Source: Citrobacter portucalensis
GTDB lineage: Bacteria; Pseudomonadota; Gammaproteobacteria; Enterobacterales; Enterobacteriaceae
Assembly (NCBI RefSeq): GCF_002042885.1
Contig: NZ_MVFY01000008.1
Location: 204,237 to 268,236 of the forward strand
DNA: 64,000 bases
Direction of reading: 5' to 3'
Part shown: positions 11,099 to 27,121 of the stretch, in pieces
How positions within the stretch are numbered: the first letter of the stretch is position 1
Layout of the letters: every line of letters begins with the position of its first letter
Notes under the pieces: model-generated
Told to the model about the DNA's origin: nothing
Database searches by the model: none
What the model saw: the letters and a program-made list of their open reading frames with translations, nothing else
Program-made: the position numbers and the translations under genes

Positions 11099-11113
11099 AT
11101 TGGTTATACCAAT
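11099..11113. promoter_or_regulatory. Predicted PdhR operator upstream of cyoA
   Basis: ATTGGTTATACCAAT is a perfect match to the palindromic PdhR pattern ATTGGTnnnACCAAT. PdhR, the pyruvate-sensing repressor, is known to act on cyoABCDE in E. coli. The site lies about 135 bases upstream of the placed -35 box. Confidence 0.65.
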
Positions 11114-11247
11114 TGCCCTCAGTACGCCCCCCACCTGCCCGCTTTCGTTATAACGTGATGTTGCAACAGGTTCTTAAAGCCAAAGCGACATATATTGCAA
11201 CATATGTGACATGCACGGCAGAACCCAGTAACACAGATCTAGAGATG

Positions 11248-11276
11248 TTTACAGTAATGTAACCTTCCCGTAAAAT
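11248..11276 (+). promoter_or_regulatory. cyo operon sigma-70 promoter
   Basis: TTTACA and TAAAAT are separated by exactly 17 bases, about 50 bases upstream of the cyoA start. The surrounding AT-rich region, including TTGATAATCAATTGTTAA at about 11062-11079, is where ArcA, Fnr and Fur act in E. coli; those sites could not be placed precisely. From the ERIC element to here nothing looks coding. Confidence 0.7.
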
Positions 11277-11325
11277 GCCCTCACACTTTAAACGCCACCC
11301 GGTCCCGTGGAATTGAGGTCGTTAA

Positions 11326-15217
<3,892 letters not shown>

Positions 15218-15228
15218 GAGCGGCGATT

Positions 15229-16119
15229 ATGATGTTTAAGCAATACCTGCAAGTAACGAAACCAGGCATCATCTTTGGCAACCTGATCTCGGTGATTGGG
15301 GGATTCCTGCTGGCCTCGAAAGGCAGCATTGATTATCCCCTGTTTATCTACACGCTGGTTGGGGTGTCACTGGTTGTGGCGTCGGGTTGTGTATTTAACA
15401 ACTACATCGACAGGGATATCGACAGGAAGATGGAGAGGACCAAAAACCGCGTGCTGGTTAAAGGTCTGATTTCCCCTGCGGTCTCGCTGGTATACGCCAC
15501 CCTGCTGGGTATTGCTGGCTTTATGCTGCTGTGGTTTGGCGCGAACCCTCTGGCCTGCTGGCTGGGGGTAATGGGCTTCGTGGTCTATGTGGGCGTTTAT
15601 AGCCTGTACATGAAGCGTCATTCCGTTTATGGCACGCTGATTGGCTCACTCTCCGGCGCTGCGCCGCCGGTGATTGGCTACTGTGCCGTAACCGGTGAGT
15701 TCGATAGCGGTGCGTTGATTCTGCTGGCTATTTTCAGCCTGTGGCAGATGCCGCACTCTTACGCGATTGCGATTTTCCGCTTCAAGGATTATCAGGCTGC
15801 CAACATCCCGGTACTGCCGGTGGTGAAAGGTATTTCAGTCGCGAAGAACCATATCACGCTGTACATCGTGGCGTTTGCTATCGCCACGCTGATGCTAACC
15901 CTGGGCGGCTATGCAGGTTATAAATACCTGATTGTTGCCGCGGCGGTGAGCGTCTGGTGGTTGGGCATGGCGCTGCGTGGTTATAAAGTGGAAGATGACA
16001 GAGTCTGGGCGCGCAAGCTGTTCGGTTTCTCCATCATCGCCATTACCGCGCTCAGCGTGATGATGTCGGTCGACTTTATGGTGCCAAACTCGCAGAACCT
16101 GCTGACTTACGTCTGGTAA
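15229..16119 (+). CDS. cyoE: Protoheme IX farnesyltransferase (heme O synthase)
   Basis: The 296-residue polytopic UbiA-family prenyltransferase attaches the farnesyl group of farnesyl diphosphate to heme B, giving the heme O used by CyoB. The two Asp-rich catalytic regions are present: [18 protein letters not shown] (about 57-74) and the later [12 protein letters not shown] loop (about 184-195). Seven to nine hydrophobic segments are visible. It is the last gene of the operon, 11 bp after cyoD, and ends at a clear terminator. Its substrate is made by ispA elsewhere in this window. Confidence 0.98.
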   Translation: MMFKQYLQVTKPGIIFGNLISVIGGFLLASKGSIDYPLFIYTLVGVSLVVASGCVFNNYIDRDIDRKMERTKNRVLVKGLISPAVSLVYATLLGIAGFMLLWFGANPLACWLGVMGFVVYVGVYSLYMKRHSVYGTLIGSLSGAAPPVIGYCAVTGEFDSGALILLAIFSLWQMPHSYAIAIFRFKDYQAANIPVLPVVKGISVAKNHITLYIVAFAIATLMLTLGGYAGYKYLIVAAAVSVWWLGMALRGYKVEDDRVWARKLFGFSIIAITALSVMMSVDFMVPNSQNLLTYVW

Positions 16120-16136
16120 GAATCGGCAGATAAGAA

Positions 16137-16160
16137 AAGGGTGCTTTGGCACCCTTTTTA
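16137..16160 (+). terminator. cyo operon terminator
   Basis: AAGGGTGC-TTTG-GCACCCTT followed by TTTA is a compact intrinsic terminator 17 bases after the cyoE stop. The A run before it would also allow use from the minus strand by the convergent accessory cassette. Confidence 0.92.
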
Positions 16161-16183
16161 TTTACTACGCTATTTTGAGAGCG

Positions 16184-16543
16184 TCAGGTCTCGTCTTTTT
16201 GTTTATCAGGCCAGATCTCAAACAACCATTTCCCCGCTTCAGCCGACTCAGCAAACATCCTTACGGTTAACGGTATGCGTGTTGCTTCCACTTCTTCCCG
16301 GTTAGCTTTGAACCATCTCGTGAATAGTGGCAGATTGTGCCATGGATAATAAGGTTTCCAGTTCACACATGATAAATCAACTTTGAACTCTTTCTCATAT
16401 CGATCCAGAGCGCTGTGGAGATCATCTCCGGGGACATCAAACAATTCTGAGTCGAGTTCTAAAGAAACTTCCTTCCAGTTTTCATCCAAATACCCAGGTA
16501 TTTCTTCCCTGAAAAGCTTTAACACATCGTCTTGAATACTCAT
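16184..16543 (-). CDS. DUF1493-like protein, candidate immunity or accessory protein
   Basis: A 119-residue acidic, soluble protein with no signal peptide or membrane segment. The pattern of an acidic LDSELFDVPGDD stretch, then ALDRYEKEFKVDLS and a YYPWHN segment followed by basic residues, fits the DUF1493 family known from Salmonella and Yersinia; function unknown. GTG five codons earlier is possible, but the ATG is preferred because it overlaps the preceding stop as TAATG. That overlap suggests translational coupling, as often seen for immunity genes. The role is inferred from context only. It is the last gene of a three-gene cassette starting with hcp. Confidence 0.65.
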   Translation of the reverse strand: MSIQDDVLKLFREEIPGYLDENWKEVSLELDSELFDVPGDDLHSALDRYEKEFKVDLSCVNWKPYYPWHNLPLFTRWFKANREEVEATRIPLTVRMFAESAEAGKWLFEIWPDKQKDET

Positions 16544-16992
16544 TAGAATGATGTCCACTGAATGCGATCTTTAGGTCGAGCAATTAAGTTGTATTTTAGC
16601 TGCGTCTTTCTTGATACTTGCACAAGTGCATTTACCAGACCAATCCACCCAAGCCAAGGTATATACCGAGCAATCACAGCTGCAAGTTTGTTAGTGCTTT
16701 GTATCCTGAAACCTACTGGTGTGGGGACTTTAATACCAAATGGTACCCGCGTATCTCTCAGAAGCATTCTCCCGTATTTGGAAACAACACTTGTTCCTTC
16801 AATAGCCCCAGAAGGTTTCTGTCTAGTCTTCAACCAAGGCTGACCAGCCAGAATAGCTGCTCCCGATTCAATGCCAATTCCTAACTCATCACAAAACTGT
16901 TCCAGAAAGATGAGATCATACAATTCCCCAGCTGATAGATTGCTGTGACCATGATACCAATAGGTTCCATTCGCTTCTTCAGTGGTGTCCAT
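16543..16992 (-). CDS. Hcp-linked small membrane-active-looking protein, candidate T6SS cargo
   Basis: A 149-residue protein of unproven function. It starts without a signal peptide (MDTTEEANGTYWYHGHSNLS), carries EQFCDELGIGIESGAAILAG, a middle TSVVSKYGRMLL segment, and a hydrophobic, glycine-containing stretch near residues 107-126 (AAVIARYIPWLGWIGLVNAL), then a basic tail. It begins 11 bp after the orphan hcp and its stop overlaps the downstream DUF1493 gene. By position and character it could be a membrane-acting type VI effector loaded by Hcp, with the next gene as its immunity partner; this is inference. It is not recognisable as a T6SS structural component. Confidence 0.6.
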   Translation of the reverse strand: MDTTEEANGTYWYHGHSNLSAGELYDLIFLEQFCDELGIGIESGAAILAGQPWLKTRQKPSGAIEGTSVVSKYGRMLLRDTRVPFGIKVPTPVGFRIQSTNKLAAVIARYIPWLGWIGLVNALVQVSRKTQLKYNLIARPKDRIQWTSF

Positions 16993-17003
16993 TCAATCAC
17001 CCA

Positions 17004-17486
17004 TTATGCCGTCTGCCGGTCATTCCATGCGTCGGTATAGATAATGTTCCCGTCGCAATGCTTCCAGGTGATTTTTTCGTAGCGTAATTCTATGGTTTCA
17101 AGATGGTTATTGTTCATGTCCTCTGGACCAGCCATCGAAGGAGAAACGGAGACAATCCGCACCCCTTCCAGAAGCATATTGAAGTATTCAACTTCCTGAC
17201 CCGCATCATTAATTTTGTACCAACGAATCTCTGCGGACTTAAGATTCTGACCAGAAGCGACCGCTTTGTATAAATACGGACTAGAGTAGTCAAACTCTTT
17301 GACTATCATCATCGGTGAATGTTGGCGAGTGCCTGTTGGCTTGCCTGTACCATTATCAGTGGGAATAGACAGATTATGATGAAAACCTTTAAATTCAATA
17401 CTGTATTCTCTTCCCTTTACGTCACACCCGCCCTTTATCAGCGCGCCACCATCGTCATAAATCCACATATTGCCTGGAATTGCCAT
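17004..17486 (-). CDS. hcp: Orphan type VI secretion tube protein Hcp
   Basis: A 160-residue Hcp-family protein, the hexameric ring that stacks into the inner tube of the type VI secretion system and carries small effectors in its lumen. The family pattern is clear: MAIPGNMWIYDDGGALIKG at the start, HNLSIPTDNGTGKPTGTR (about 37-54), FDYSSPYLYKAVASGQ (about 65-80), SAEIRWYKINDAGQEVEYF and LRYEKITWKHCDGNI near the end. No other T6SS structural gene lies in the window. The frame continues 38 codons upstream from a GTG; the ATG is chosen because AAGGA lies just before it and all Hcp start MAxP. It heads a cassette placed between cyoE and yajR. Confidence 0.9.
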   Translation of the reverse strand: MAIPGNMWIYDDGGALIKGGCDVKGREYSIEFKGFHHNLSIPTDNGTGKPTGTRQHSPMMIVKEFDYSSPYLYKAVASGQNLKSAEIRWYKINDAGQEVEYFNMLLEGVRIVSVSPSMAGPEDMNNNHLETIELRYEKITWKHCDGNIIYTDAWNDRQTA

Positions 17487-17668
17487 TTTCCTTTTCCCTG
17501 TTTCCATTAGAAATAACCACAAAAAGACTACACCTGTGATTATCGCAAGTAAATTAGTTTCAAAAGTAATTATTTCAATTATCCCACTACACAATTCCAC
17601 ATATCGTAGAGGTTTACCCCACCCCTTCCCCGCTTTACACTAGGCGCGAAATTAATACAGAGGTGGGA

Positions 17669-19033
17669 ATGAACGATTACAAAATGACGCCCGGTGAGTT
17701 GCGCGCCACCTGGGGTTTAGGGACCGTATTTTCGTTGCGCATGCTTGGCATGTTTATGGTCCTGCCGGTTCTGACCACTTACGGTATGGCGCTACAGGGT
17801 GCCAGCGAAGCGCTGATAGGCCTTGCCATCGGCATATATGGTCTGGCTCAAGCCGTCTTCCAGATCCCCTTTGGCCTGCTCTCTGACCGCATCGGTCGTA
17901 AGCCGCTTATTGTCGGCGGGCTGGCGGTATTTGTTCTCGGCAGCATAATTGCTGCTCTCTCCGATTCAATCTGGGGAATTATTCTTGGCCGGGCCTTGCA
18001 AGGCTCTGGCGCGATTGCTGCGGCCGTAATGGCGCTACTTTCCGACTTAACCCGTGAGCAAAACCGTACCAAAGCGATGGCGTTTATCGGCGTCAGCTTT
18101 GGTATCACCTTCGCCATTGCGATGGTGCTGGGACCAATCGTTACCCATGCGCTGGGGCTACACGCGCTGTTCTGGATGATTGCAGCCCTTGCTACCACGG
18201 GTATCGTGCTGACCATTTGGGTCGTTCCCAATAGCACTACCCACGTGCTGAACCGCGAGTCGGGGATGGTAAAAGGCAGCTTCAGTAAAGTGCTGGCAGA
18301 GCCCAAACTGCTGAAGCTCAACTTTGGCATCATGTGTCTGCACATATTGCTGATGTCCACCTTCGTTGCCTTACCAGGCCAACTGGCGAAAGCAGGCTTC
18401 CCCGCCGCAGAGCACTGGAAAATTTATCTGGTGACGATGCTGCTGTCTTTTGTTTCCGTGGTGCCGTTCATCATTTACGCCGAAGTGAAGCGCCGCATGA
18501 AACGCGTGTTCCTCGCCTGCGTGTTACTGATACTTATTGCAGAGATTGTATTGTGGAGCGCTAACGTGCGTTTCTGGGGGTTGATTGCGGGCGTGCAGAT
18601 ATTCTTCCTCGCCTTCAACCTGATGGAAGCCCTCCTCCCCTCGCTTATCAGTAAAGAGTCTCCGGCTGGCTATAAAGGCACGGCAATGGGCGTTTACTCC
18701 ACCAGCCAGTTTCTTGGCGTGGCGATTGGCGGTTCGCTCGGCGGTTGGGTGGTTGAAATGTTTGATGGTCAGGCCGTATTCCTGGCCGGTGCGCTTCTGG
18801 CGGCAGTGTGGTTATTGGTGGCGAGTACAATGAAAGAGCCGCCGTATGTCAGCAGCCTGCGGGTGGAAATCCCACCTGAAATTGCTGCGGATGACACCCT
18901 GAAGCAGCGTCTGCTGGCTAAAGAAGGGATAAGCGAAGTGTTAATTGTCGCGAAAGAACATTCGGCCTACGTGAAAATCGACAGCAAAGTCACCAATCGA
19001 TTTGAGGTTGAGCAGGCCATCAGCCAGGCGTAA
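17669..19033 (+). CDS. yajR: Major facilitator superfamily transporter YajR
   Basis: A 454-residue inner-membrane efflux-type transporter of unknown substrate. Twelve membrane segments fill about residues 12-390; motif A of the superfamily is seen in GLLSDRIGRKP (near 70-80). The C-terminal soluble extension (about 395-454, AKEGISEVLIVAKEHSAYVKI) is the YAM domain characteristic of YajR. The start is taken at MNDYKMTPGE, as in E. coli, although GTG lies two codons earlier; GAGG is placed five bases before the ATG. In E. coli it directly follows cyoE; here the hcp cassette lies between. Confidence 0.95.
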   Translation: MNDYKMTPGELRATWGLGTVFSLRMLGMFMVLPVLTTYGMALQGASEALIGLAIGIYGLAQAVFQIPFGLLSDRIGRKPLIVGGLAVFVLGSIIAALSDSIWGIILGRALQGSGAIAAAVMALLSDLTREQNRTKAMAFIGVSFGITFAIAMVLGPIVTHALGLHALFWMIAALATTGIVLTIWVVPNSTTHVLNRESGMVKGSFSKVLAEPKLLKLNFGIMCLHILLMSTFVALPGQLAKAGFPAAEHWKIYLVTMLLSFVSVVPFIIYAEVKRRMKRVFLACVLLILIAEIVLWSANVRFWGLIAGVQIFFLAFNLMEALLPSLISKESPAGYKGTAMGVYSTSQFLGVAIGGSLGGWVVEMFDGQAVFLAGALLAAVWLLVASTMKEPPYVSSLRVEIPPEIAADDTLKQRLLAKEGISEVLIVAKEHSAYVKIDSKVTNRFEVEQAISQA

Positions 19034-19079
19034 AGATGAGATTTGTCAGATGGCGGCTTACGCCATCTGACATAACGAC

Positions 19080-19571
19080 TTAATCGCGGAAGTTCTTGAA
19101 CTGGAACGGTTGACCGAGGTCGCCGCCGCGAACCAGCGCCATAACGGATTGCAGGTCGTCACGCGCCTTGCCGGTTACACGGATTTCTTCGCCCTGAATC
19201 TGCGCCTGCACCTTCAGTTTGCTGTCTTTGATCAGCTTAACGATCTTCTTTTGCACTGCACTTTCAATGCCTTGTTTCAGCTTAGCTTCAACAAACCAGG
19301 TTTTACCGCTGTGCACGAAGGTTTCTGGTACGTCCAGCGACGTGCCTTCAATACCGCGTTTGAGCAGCTTGGCACGCAGAATATCCAGCAACTGATTGAC
19401 CTGAAAATCAGATTCGCTCAGCACCTTAATCGTCTTATTTGACTCATTCAGCTCAAAAGTCGCTTCAACGCCACGAAAATCAAAGCGTGACTCCACTTCG
19501 CGGCTGGCGTTATCTACCGCGTTACGGGCTTCCTGAAGATCAACTTCAGAGACAATATCGAAAGATGGCAT
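19080..19571 (-). CDS. yajQ: Nucleotide-binding protein YajQ
   Basis: A 163-residue member of the UPF0234/YajQ family, made of two ferredoxin-like half-domains; relatives bind cyclic di-GMP and tRNA or other nucleotides. Typical features are [11 protein letters not shown] at the start, [30 protein letters not shown] and the end [15 protein letters not shown]. The frame opens 15 codons earlier, but the MPSF start is universal in the family and gives the right length. It is convergent with yajR and divergent from panE. Confidence 0.96.
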   Translation of the reverse strand: MPSFDIVSEVDLQEARNAVDNASREVESRFDFRGVEATFELNESNKTIKVLSESDFQVNQLLDILRAKLLKRGIEGTSLDVPETFVHSGKTWFVEAKLKQGIESAVQKKIVKLIKDSKLKVQAQIQGEEIRVTGKARDDLQSVMALVRGGDLGQPFQFKNFRD

Positions 19572-19745
19572 CTTTTCCTCTCCCTTCATTTTTGATGCGA
19601 AGCATAATACCTGCAAAGTTACCCAACAGACAGCGCTATACTAGGCTGTATCCTTTAATTGTACGTGGTACTGATACCTGCGAACAATAATGGGGTACGG
19701 CCGATATGGATTAACACCTGGTGCTGTTGCAGGTGAGGAGGAAGA

Positions 19746-21210
<1,465 letters not shown>

Positions 21211-21242
21211 ATCTTCGAGCCACTCCCTTATAAGGAATCATA

Positions 21243-22325
21243 ATGAAAGGATATCTGAGTGGAGTGGCTTTACTGCTCCTTTCCGGTTATGCCACAGCGA
21301 CACAACTCGAAATAAAGAGTATTGAATATCGCTATCCCGGAAGCACTGAAATGCAGTATCGCGTGCCATGGTTTTCCTCGACGGATAACCCCAACGTTGC
21401 AAAACGCATTAACGATTATATTTTCGCAAGCTTTATCAATCAGCTACCGGGCAATACTCCACAGGCCACAGTAAATCAGTTTGCGAAATCAGCCATGAAT
21501 CCCACCGCAAACCTTGACTACACGGTTGAGTATCGCGACGCAAAAATCCTGACGCTCAACATGTTTATCGAAGGTTGCGGGGCGTATTGCGAGTCGTACA
21601 ATGTGCCGATCAGCTTCGATTTAGCCAGCGGTGCGGCAATTACCCTTAACGATCTCTTTTCCCGGGCTACAATCGCCGAATTAAACACCCGCATCAGAAA
21701 AGATATCCGCGGCCAAATCGATACCTTTGTTACGGCGCATAATTCGCAAACACCAGAACAAATAAAAGAAGAGAAAGGTGAAGATTTTAACTATGCCGAA
21801 TTCTACGCATCGTGCGCAACCTACACCGACGGTTTGTACTACATCGACAAATTCTCCCTGCAAAAAGACCATCTGGCTTTCCTGAACGGACGCTGTAGCA
21901 ACCACGCCAGCCGTGCGCTCGACGAGTTGGGTGATTTCACAACGAAAATCCCAACCGCGGAACTGCAAAATCGACTCACACCGTACGGCCAATATCTGAC
22001 TACAGCAAAGAGTACAACACCAGTTTCGCCAGCGCCCGGCATTGACGGCAAAGTCATGTACGGCACGCTGGGAAAAAGCATGCGTATTGTGTTGAAGGTG
22101 GACTGCAAATACGGTGATTTTTTTGAAGGGGCTTACTTTTACCAAAAATTTGGCGCACCGATTGAATTGACCGGCAAATGCGACACAGCCGACAATCAAC
22201 ATTATGAACTGAAGACATCTGCGGCTGAACAAACGCAAGAGAAGATAACGCTAGAGTTAAAAGACGGTGTCTATCAGGGGGTCTGGGAGTCGAACGGGAA
22301 GACGCTTCCCGTTCGTTTTGAATAA
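21243..22325 (+). CDS. Unrecognised periplasmic protein, DUF3298-like
   Basis: A 360-residue protein with a signal peptide (MKGYLSGVALLLLSGYATA, cleavage about residue 19-20) and no later membrane segment, so probably periplasmic. The body resembles the DUF3298/RsiV-like fold: a hydrophilic first half (residues about 25-110), Cys-containing GCGAYCESYNVPISFDL, LNDLF, then a second domain with YYIDKFSLQKDHLAF. Cysteines occur in close pairs, suggesting disulfides. A Ser/Thr/Pro linker (TTAKSTTPVSPAPG, about 258-271) leads to a C-terminal domain of about 85 residues. AAGGAATCATA precedes the ATG. It lies 32 bp after yajL; E. coli K-12 has no gene here. Function unknown. Confidence 0.75.
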   Translation: MKGYLSGVALLLLSGYATATQLEIKSIEYRYPGSTEMQYRVPWFSSTDNPNVAKRINDYIFASFINQLPGNTPQATVNQFAKSAMNPTANLDYTVEYRDAKILTLNMFIEGCGAYCESYNVPISFDLASGAAITLNDLFSRATIAELNTRIRKDIRGQIDTFVTAHNSQTPEQIKEEKGEDFNYAEFYASCATYTDGLYYIDKFSLQKDHLAFLNGRCSNHASRALDELGDFTTKIPTAELQNRLTPYGQYLTTAKSTTPVSPAPGIDGKVMYGTLGKSMRIVLKVDCKYGDFFEGAYFYQKFGAPIELTGKCDTADNQHYELKTSAAEQTQEKITLELKDGVYQGVWESNGKTLPVRFE

Positions 22326-22337
22326 TATCGTTATATT

Positions 22338-22373
22338 GCCGGATGGCGGCGTAACCGCCTTATCCGGCCTACA
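22338..22373. repeat. REP element
   Basis: GCCGGATGGCGGCGTAACCG followed by CCTTATCCGGCCTAC is a standard enterobacterial REP palindrome, lying between two convergent gene ends. Confidence 0.9.
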
Positions 22374-22390
22374 ACACGATGTTTACTCAA

Positions 22391-23839
22391 TTACGGGCGA
22401 TACACCTTCACGTTCTCAAAGCCCTGCTCGCGCAGATAAAGCGCCTGCAGACGGCTCATCACCCCGCGTTCACACCACAGCAGCCAGGTTTTACTCTGGT
22501 CCAGATCGCCGAATTTAGTGCTCAGCTTGTAGAATGGCAGAGAAACGACGTCCACACCTTCAACCTTCAGCGGTTTATCATCCTGTTCATCCACAGAACG
22601 GATATCAAGGATTACGTCATTCGGGCCGAAACCGCTCACGGTTTCCACTTCTACCACGGTCTGCTGCGTCTGCTGGGCGATATCGCGAATATCGATATTG
22701 TTCGCTTCTTCAACCACTTTATCGAGGATAGAGAAATCGAAGTTTTCTTCTTCGGCCTCAATCTTCGCTTTGATCGCTTTCACCGTCGGGCTTTTTGAAA
22801 TTACACCGCAGTATTCCGGCATGGTACGGGCAAAGTCCTCGGTACCAATTTCACGCGCCAGATTGATGATGTGCTCTTTATCATGGGAGATAAGCGGGCG
22901 CAGGATCAGGGTGTCAGAAACGTTATCGATCAGACGCAGGTTGGTCAGCGTCTGGCTGGACACCTGGCCCAGTGCTTCACCGGTTACCAGCGCCTGTACG
23001 CCGTAGCGCTCAGCGACTTTCGACGCCGCGCGAACCATCATACGTTTGAGAACCACGCCCATCTGGCCGTCATCAACTTTCTCCAGGATCTCACCGACCA
23101 CCGGTTCAAAGTTGATAGCAACAAAACGCACGCGATGCGAACTACCGAAGCGATTCCACAGGTAATGCGCCACCTGGCGAACGCCGATTTCATGCGCTGC
23201 GCCGCCAAGGTTAAAGAAGCAATAGTGAACACGGCAGCCGCGACGCATCAGCATATAGCTGGATACACCAGAGTCGAAACCGCCGGAAATCAGCGACAGG
23301 ACGTCTTCCTGCGTACCAATCGGGAAACCGCCAATACCTTCATAGCGGCCTTTAACCAGCAGCAGACGGTCGTTTTCGATTTCAAGATTAACGGTCACAT
23401 CCGGCTTCGTCAGCTTCACGCGTGCAGATTCAATATGTTGGTTCAGTCCACCGCCAACATAACGTTCCACCTCAATGGAGCTAAACTCATGCTTCCCGCG
23501 ACGCTTCACGCGAACACAGAAGGTTTTACCTTCCAGTTGATCGCGATACTGCACCAGTGCCTTCTCGAAAATATCGTGCATATCGGTAAACGGCACGTCT
23601 TCTACTTCGAGAATGTGGTGGATACCCGGAATACGGGTCAGCGCGTCGCGAATATCCAGGCGCTGGCTTTCATCTTTAGCGCGAACCTCAACGTGATCCC
23701 AGTGACGGACAACGGCAAGGTCTTCATCATAGTGCTTTAAAACGTTACGAATGTTCCCTGTCAGAATTTTTATAAAGCGCAAACGCACAGATTGGCTTTT
23801 GATGGTGATTTCTGGGAACAATTTAATGATAAACTTCAT
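22391..23839 (-). CDS. thiI: tRNA 4-thiouridine synthase ThiI
   Basis: The 482-residue sulfur transferase makes 4-thiouridine at position 8 of tRNA and hands sulfur to ThiS for the thiamine thiazole. Domains: N-terminal ferredoxin-like and THUMP region (about 1-165), PP-loop ATP pyrophosphatase with SGGFDSG (about 184-190), and a C-terminal rhodanese domain. The two catalytic cysteines are in [12 protein letters not shown] (about 344) and LLWCERG (about 456). Length equals E. coli ThiI. It is divergent from xseB. Confidence 0.98.
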   Translation of the reverse strand: MKFIIKLFPEITIKSQSVRLRFIKILTGNIRNVLKHYDEDLAVVRHWDHVEVRAKDESQRLDIRDALTRIPGIHHILEVEDVPFTDMHDIFEKALVQYRDQLEGKTFCVRVKRRGKHEFSSIEVERYVGGGLNQHIESARVKLTKPDVTVNLEIENDRLLLVKGRYEGIGGFPIGTQEDVLSLISGGFDSGVSSYMLMRRGCRVHYCFFNLGGAAHEIGVRQVAHYLWNRFGSSHRVRFVAINFEPVVGEILEKVDDGQMGVVLKRMMVRAASKVAERYGVQALVTGEALGQVSSQTLTNLRLIDNVSDTLILRPLISHDKEHIINLAREIGTEDFARTMPEYCGVISKSPTVKAIKAKIEAEEENFDFSILDKVVEEANNIDIRDIAQQTQQTVVEVETVSGFGPNDVILDIRSVDEQDDKPLKVEGVDVVSLPFYKLSTKFGDLDQSKTWLLWCERGVMSRLQALYLREQGFENVKVYRP

Positions 23840-24035
23840 GGCGGCAATGGTTCTTAGGCAAGTCTGAATGACTTGTAATGGAAAAAAATACAGCAGCCCA
23901 TACCCGCGACTGCATCCAGGCGCGCAAGTATATCACCATCACGCGGCTACTGTGCACATTGCGCGTTATTTGCTTATCAGTGCGAGTCCGTTACCATAGT
24001 CTTGTGCTGCCAATACAGAGAGTCAGACATTCATT

Positions 24036-24278
24036 ATGCCGAAGAAAAATGAAGCGCCCGCCAGTTTTGAAACCGCGCTGAGCGAGCTGGAACAAATTGT
24101 TACCCGTCTGGAAGGCGGCGACCTGCCGTTAGAAGAAGCGTTGAACGAATTCGAACGTGGCGTACAGTTGGCGCGTCAGGGACAGGTCAAATTGCAACAG
24201 GCTGAACAGCGCGTACAAATCCTGCTGTCAGATACTGAAGACGCGGCCCTTACGCCTTTTACACCGGATAATGAGTAA
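24036..24278 (+). CDS. xseB: Exodeoxyribonuclease VII small subunit
   Basis: An 80-residue acidic helical protein, the small subunit that multimerises on XseA to form exonuclease VII, which degrades single-stranded DNA from both ends. The family core [20 protein letters not shown] and [16 protein letters not shown] is intact. Its stop codon TAA is followed directly by the ispA ATG, so xseB-ispA-dxs form one operon as in E. coli. Confidence 0.97.
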   Translation: MPKKNEAPASFETALSELEQIVTRLEGGDLPLEEALNEFERGVQLARQGQVKLQQAEQRVQILLSDTEDAALTPFTPDNE

Positions 24279-25178
24279 ATGGATTTTACGCAGCAGCTAC
24301 AGGCTTGCGTTGAGCAGGCAAACCAGGCACTGAGCCGTTTTATCGCGCCACTGCCCTTTCAGAACACTCCCGTGGTCGAAACCATGCAATATGGCGCATT
24401 ATTAGGCGGTAAACGCCTGCGCCCGTTCCTGGTGTATGCGACCGGTCAGATGTTTGGTGTCAGCCTGAGTACGCTTGATGCTCCCGCTGCCGCCGTCGAA
24501 TGCATTCATGCCTATTCGCTGATGCACGATGATTTGCCCGCGATGGATGACGATGACCTGCGACGCGGTCTGCCGACTTGCCACGTAAAATTTGGCGAGG
24601 CAAATGCGATCCTGGCCGGAGATGCGCTACAAACGCTGGCATTCTCCATTATCAGCGACGCCCCAATGCCGGAAGTCACTGACCGTGACCGCATCGCGAT
24701 GATCTCTGAACTGGCTCAGGCCAGCGGCATCGCCGGTATGTGCGGCGGCCAGGCACTGGATCTGGAAGCTGAAGGTCATCAGGTTGAGCTGGATGCTCTG
24801 GAGCGGATTCATCGCCATAAAACCGGAGCATTGATTCGCGCCGCCGTGCGTTTGGGGGCGTTAAGTGCTGGCGATAAAGGGCGAGAATGCCTGCCAATAC
24901 TCGACAAATACGCAGAAAGCATCGGTCTGGCTTTCCAGGTTCAGGATGACATCCTGGATGTGGTAGGCGATACTGCAACATTGGGTAAACGTCAGGGTGC
25001 TGACCAGCAGCTTGGCAAAAGTACCTATCCTGCACTTCTGGGTCTTGAGCAAGCCCAGAATAAAGCCCGGGATTTAATCGAGGACGCCCGCCAGTCGCTA
25101 AGTCTGCTGGCCGCACAGTCACTCGATACCTCGGCACTGGAAGCGCTAGCGGACTACATAATCCAGCGTGATAAATAA
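24279..25178 (+). CDS. ispA: Farnesyl diphosphate synthase
   Basis: The 299-residue prenyltransferase condenses isopentenyl diphosphate with dimethylallyl and geranyl diphosphates to give farnesyl diphosphate, precursor of quinones, undecaprenol and heme O. The first Asp-rich motif is HDDLPAMDDDD (D84, D85, D90) and the second is QDDILDVVGD (about 223-232). Length equals E. coli IspA. It starts directly at the xseB stop and is 24 bp upstream of dxs, which feeds the same pathway. Confidence 0.98.
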   Translation: MDFTQQLQACVEQANQALSRFIAPLPFQNTPVVETMQYGALLGGKRLRPFLVYATGQMFGVSLSTLDAPAAAVECIHAYSLMHDDLPAMDDDDLRRGLPTCHVKFGEANAILAGDALQTLAFSIISDAPMPEVTDRDRIAMISELAQASGIAGMCGGQALDLEAEGHQVELDALERIHRHKTGALIRAAVRLGALSAGDKGRECLPILDKYAESIGLAFQVQDDILDVVGDTATLGKRQGADQQLGKSTYPALLGLEQAQNKARDLIEDARQSLSLLAAQSLDTSALEALADYIIQRDK

Positions 25179-25202
25179 ACCAACATATCCCATGAGCTTG
25201 CG

Positions 25203-27065
<1,863 letters not shown>

Positions 27066-27121
27066 TCCCCTCCCCGCTCCTGCTATGCTTAATTCATCAC
27101 GAGCTAAGCAGGAGTGGATTG

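Noticed and set aside
10947..11153. 68-codon frame upstream of cyoA
   Set aside because: It lies in AT-rich control sequence including the PdhR-like site, with a protein composition typical of noncoding DNA.
22391..23840. Open frames of 139 and 289 codons antisense to thiI
   Set aside because: They are shadows of a complete and conserved thiI.
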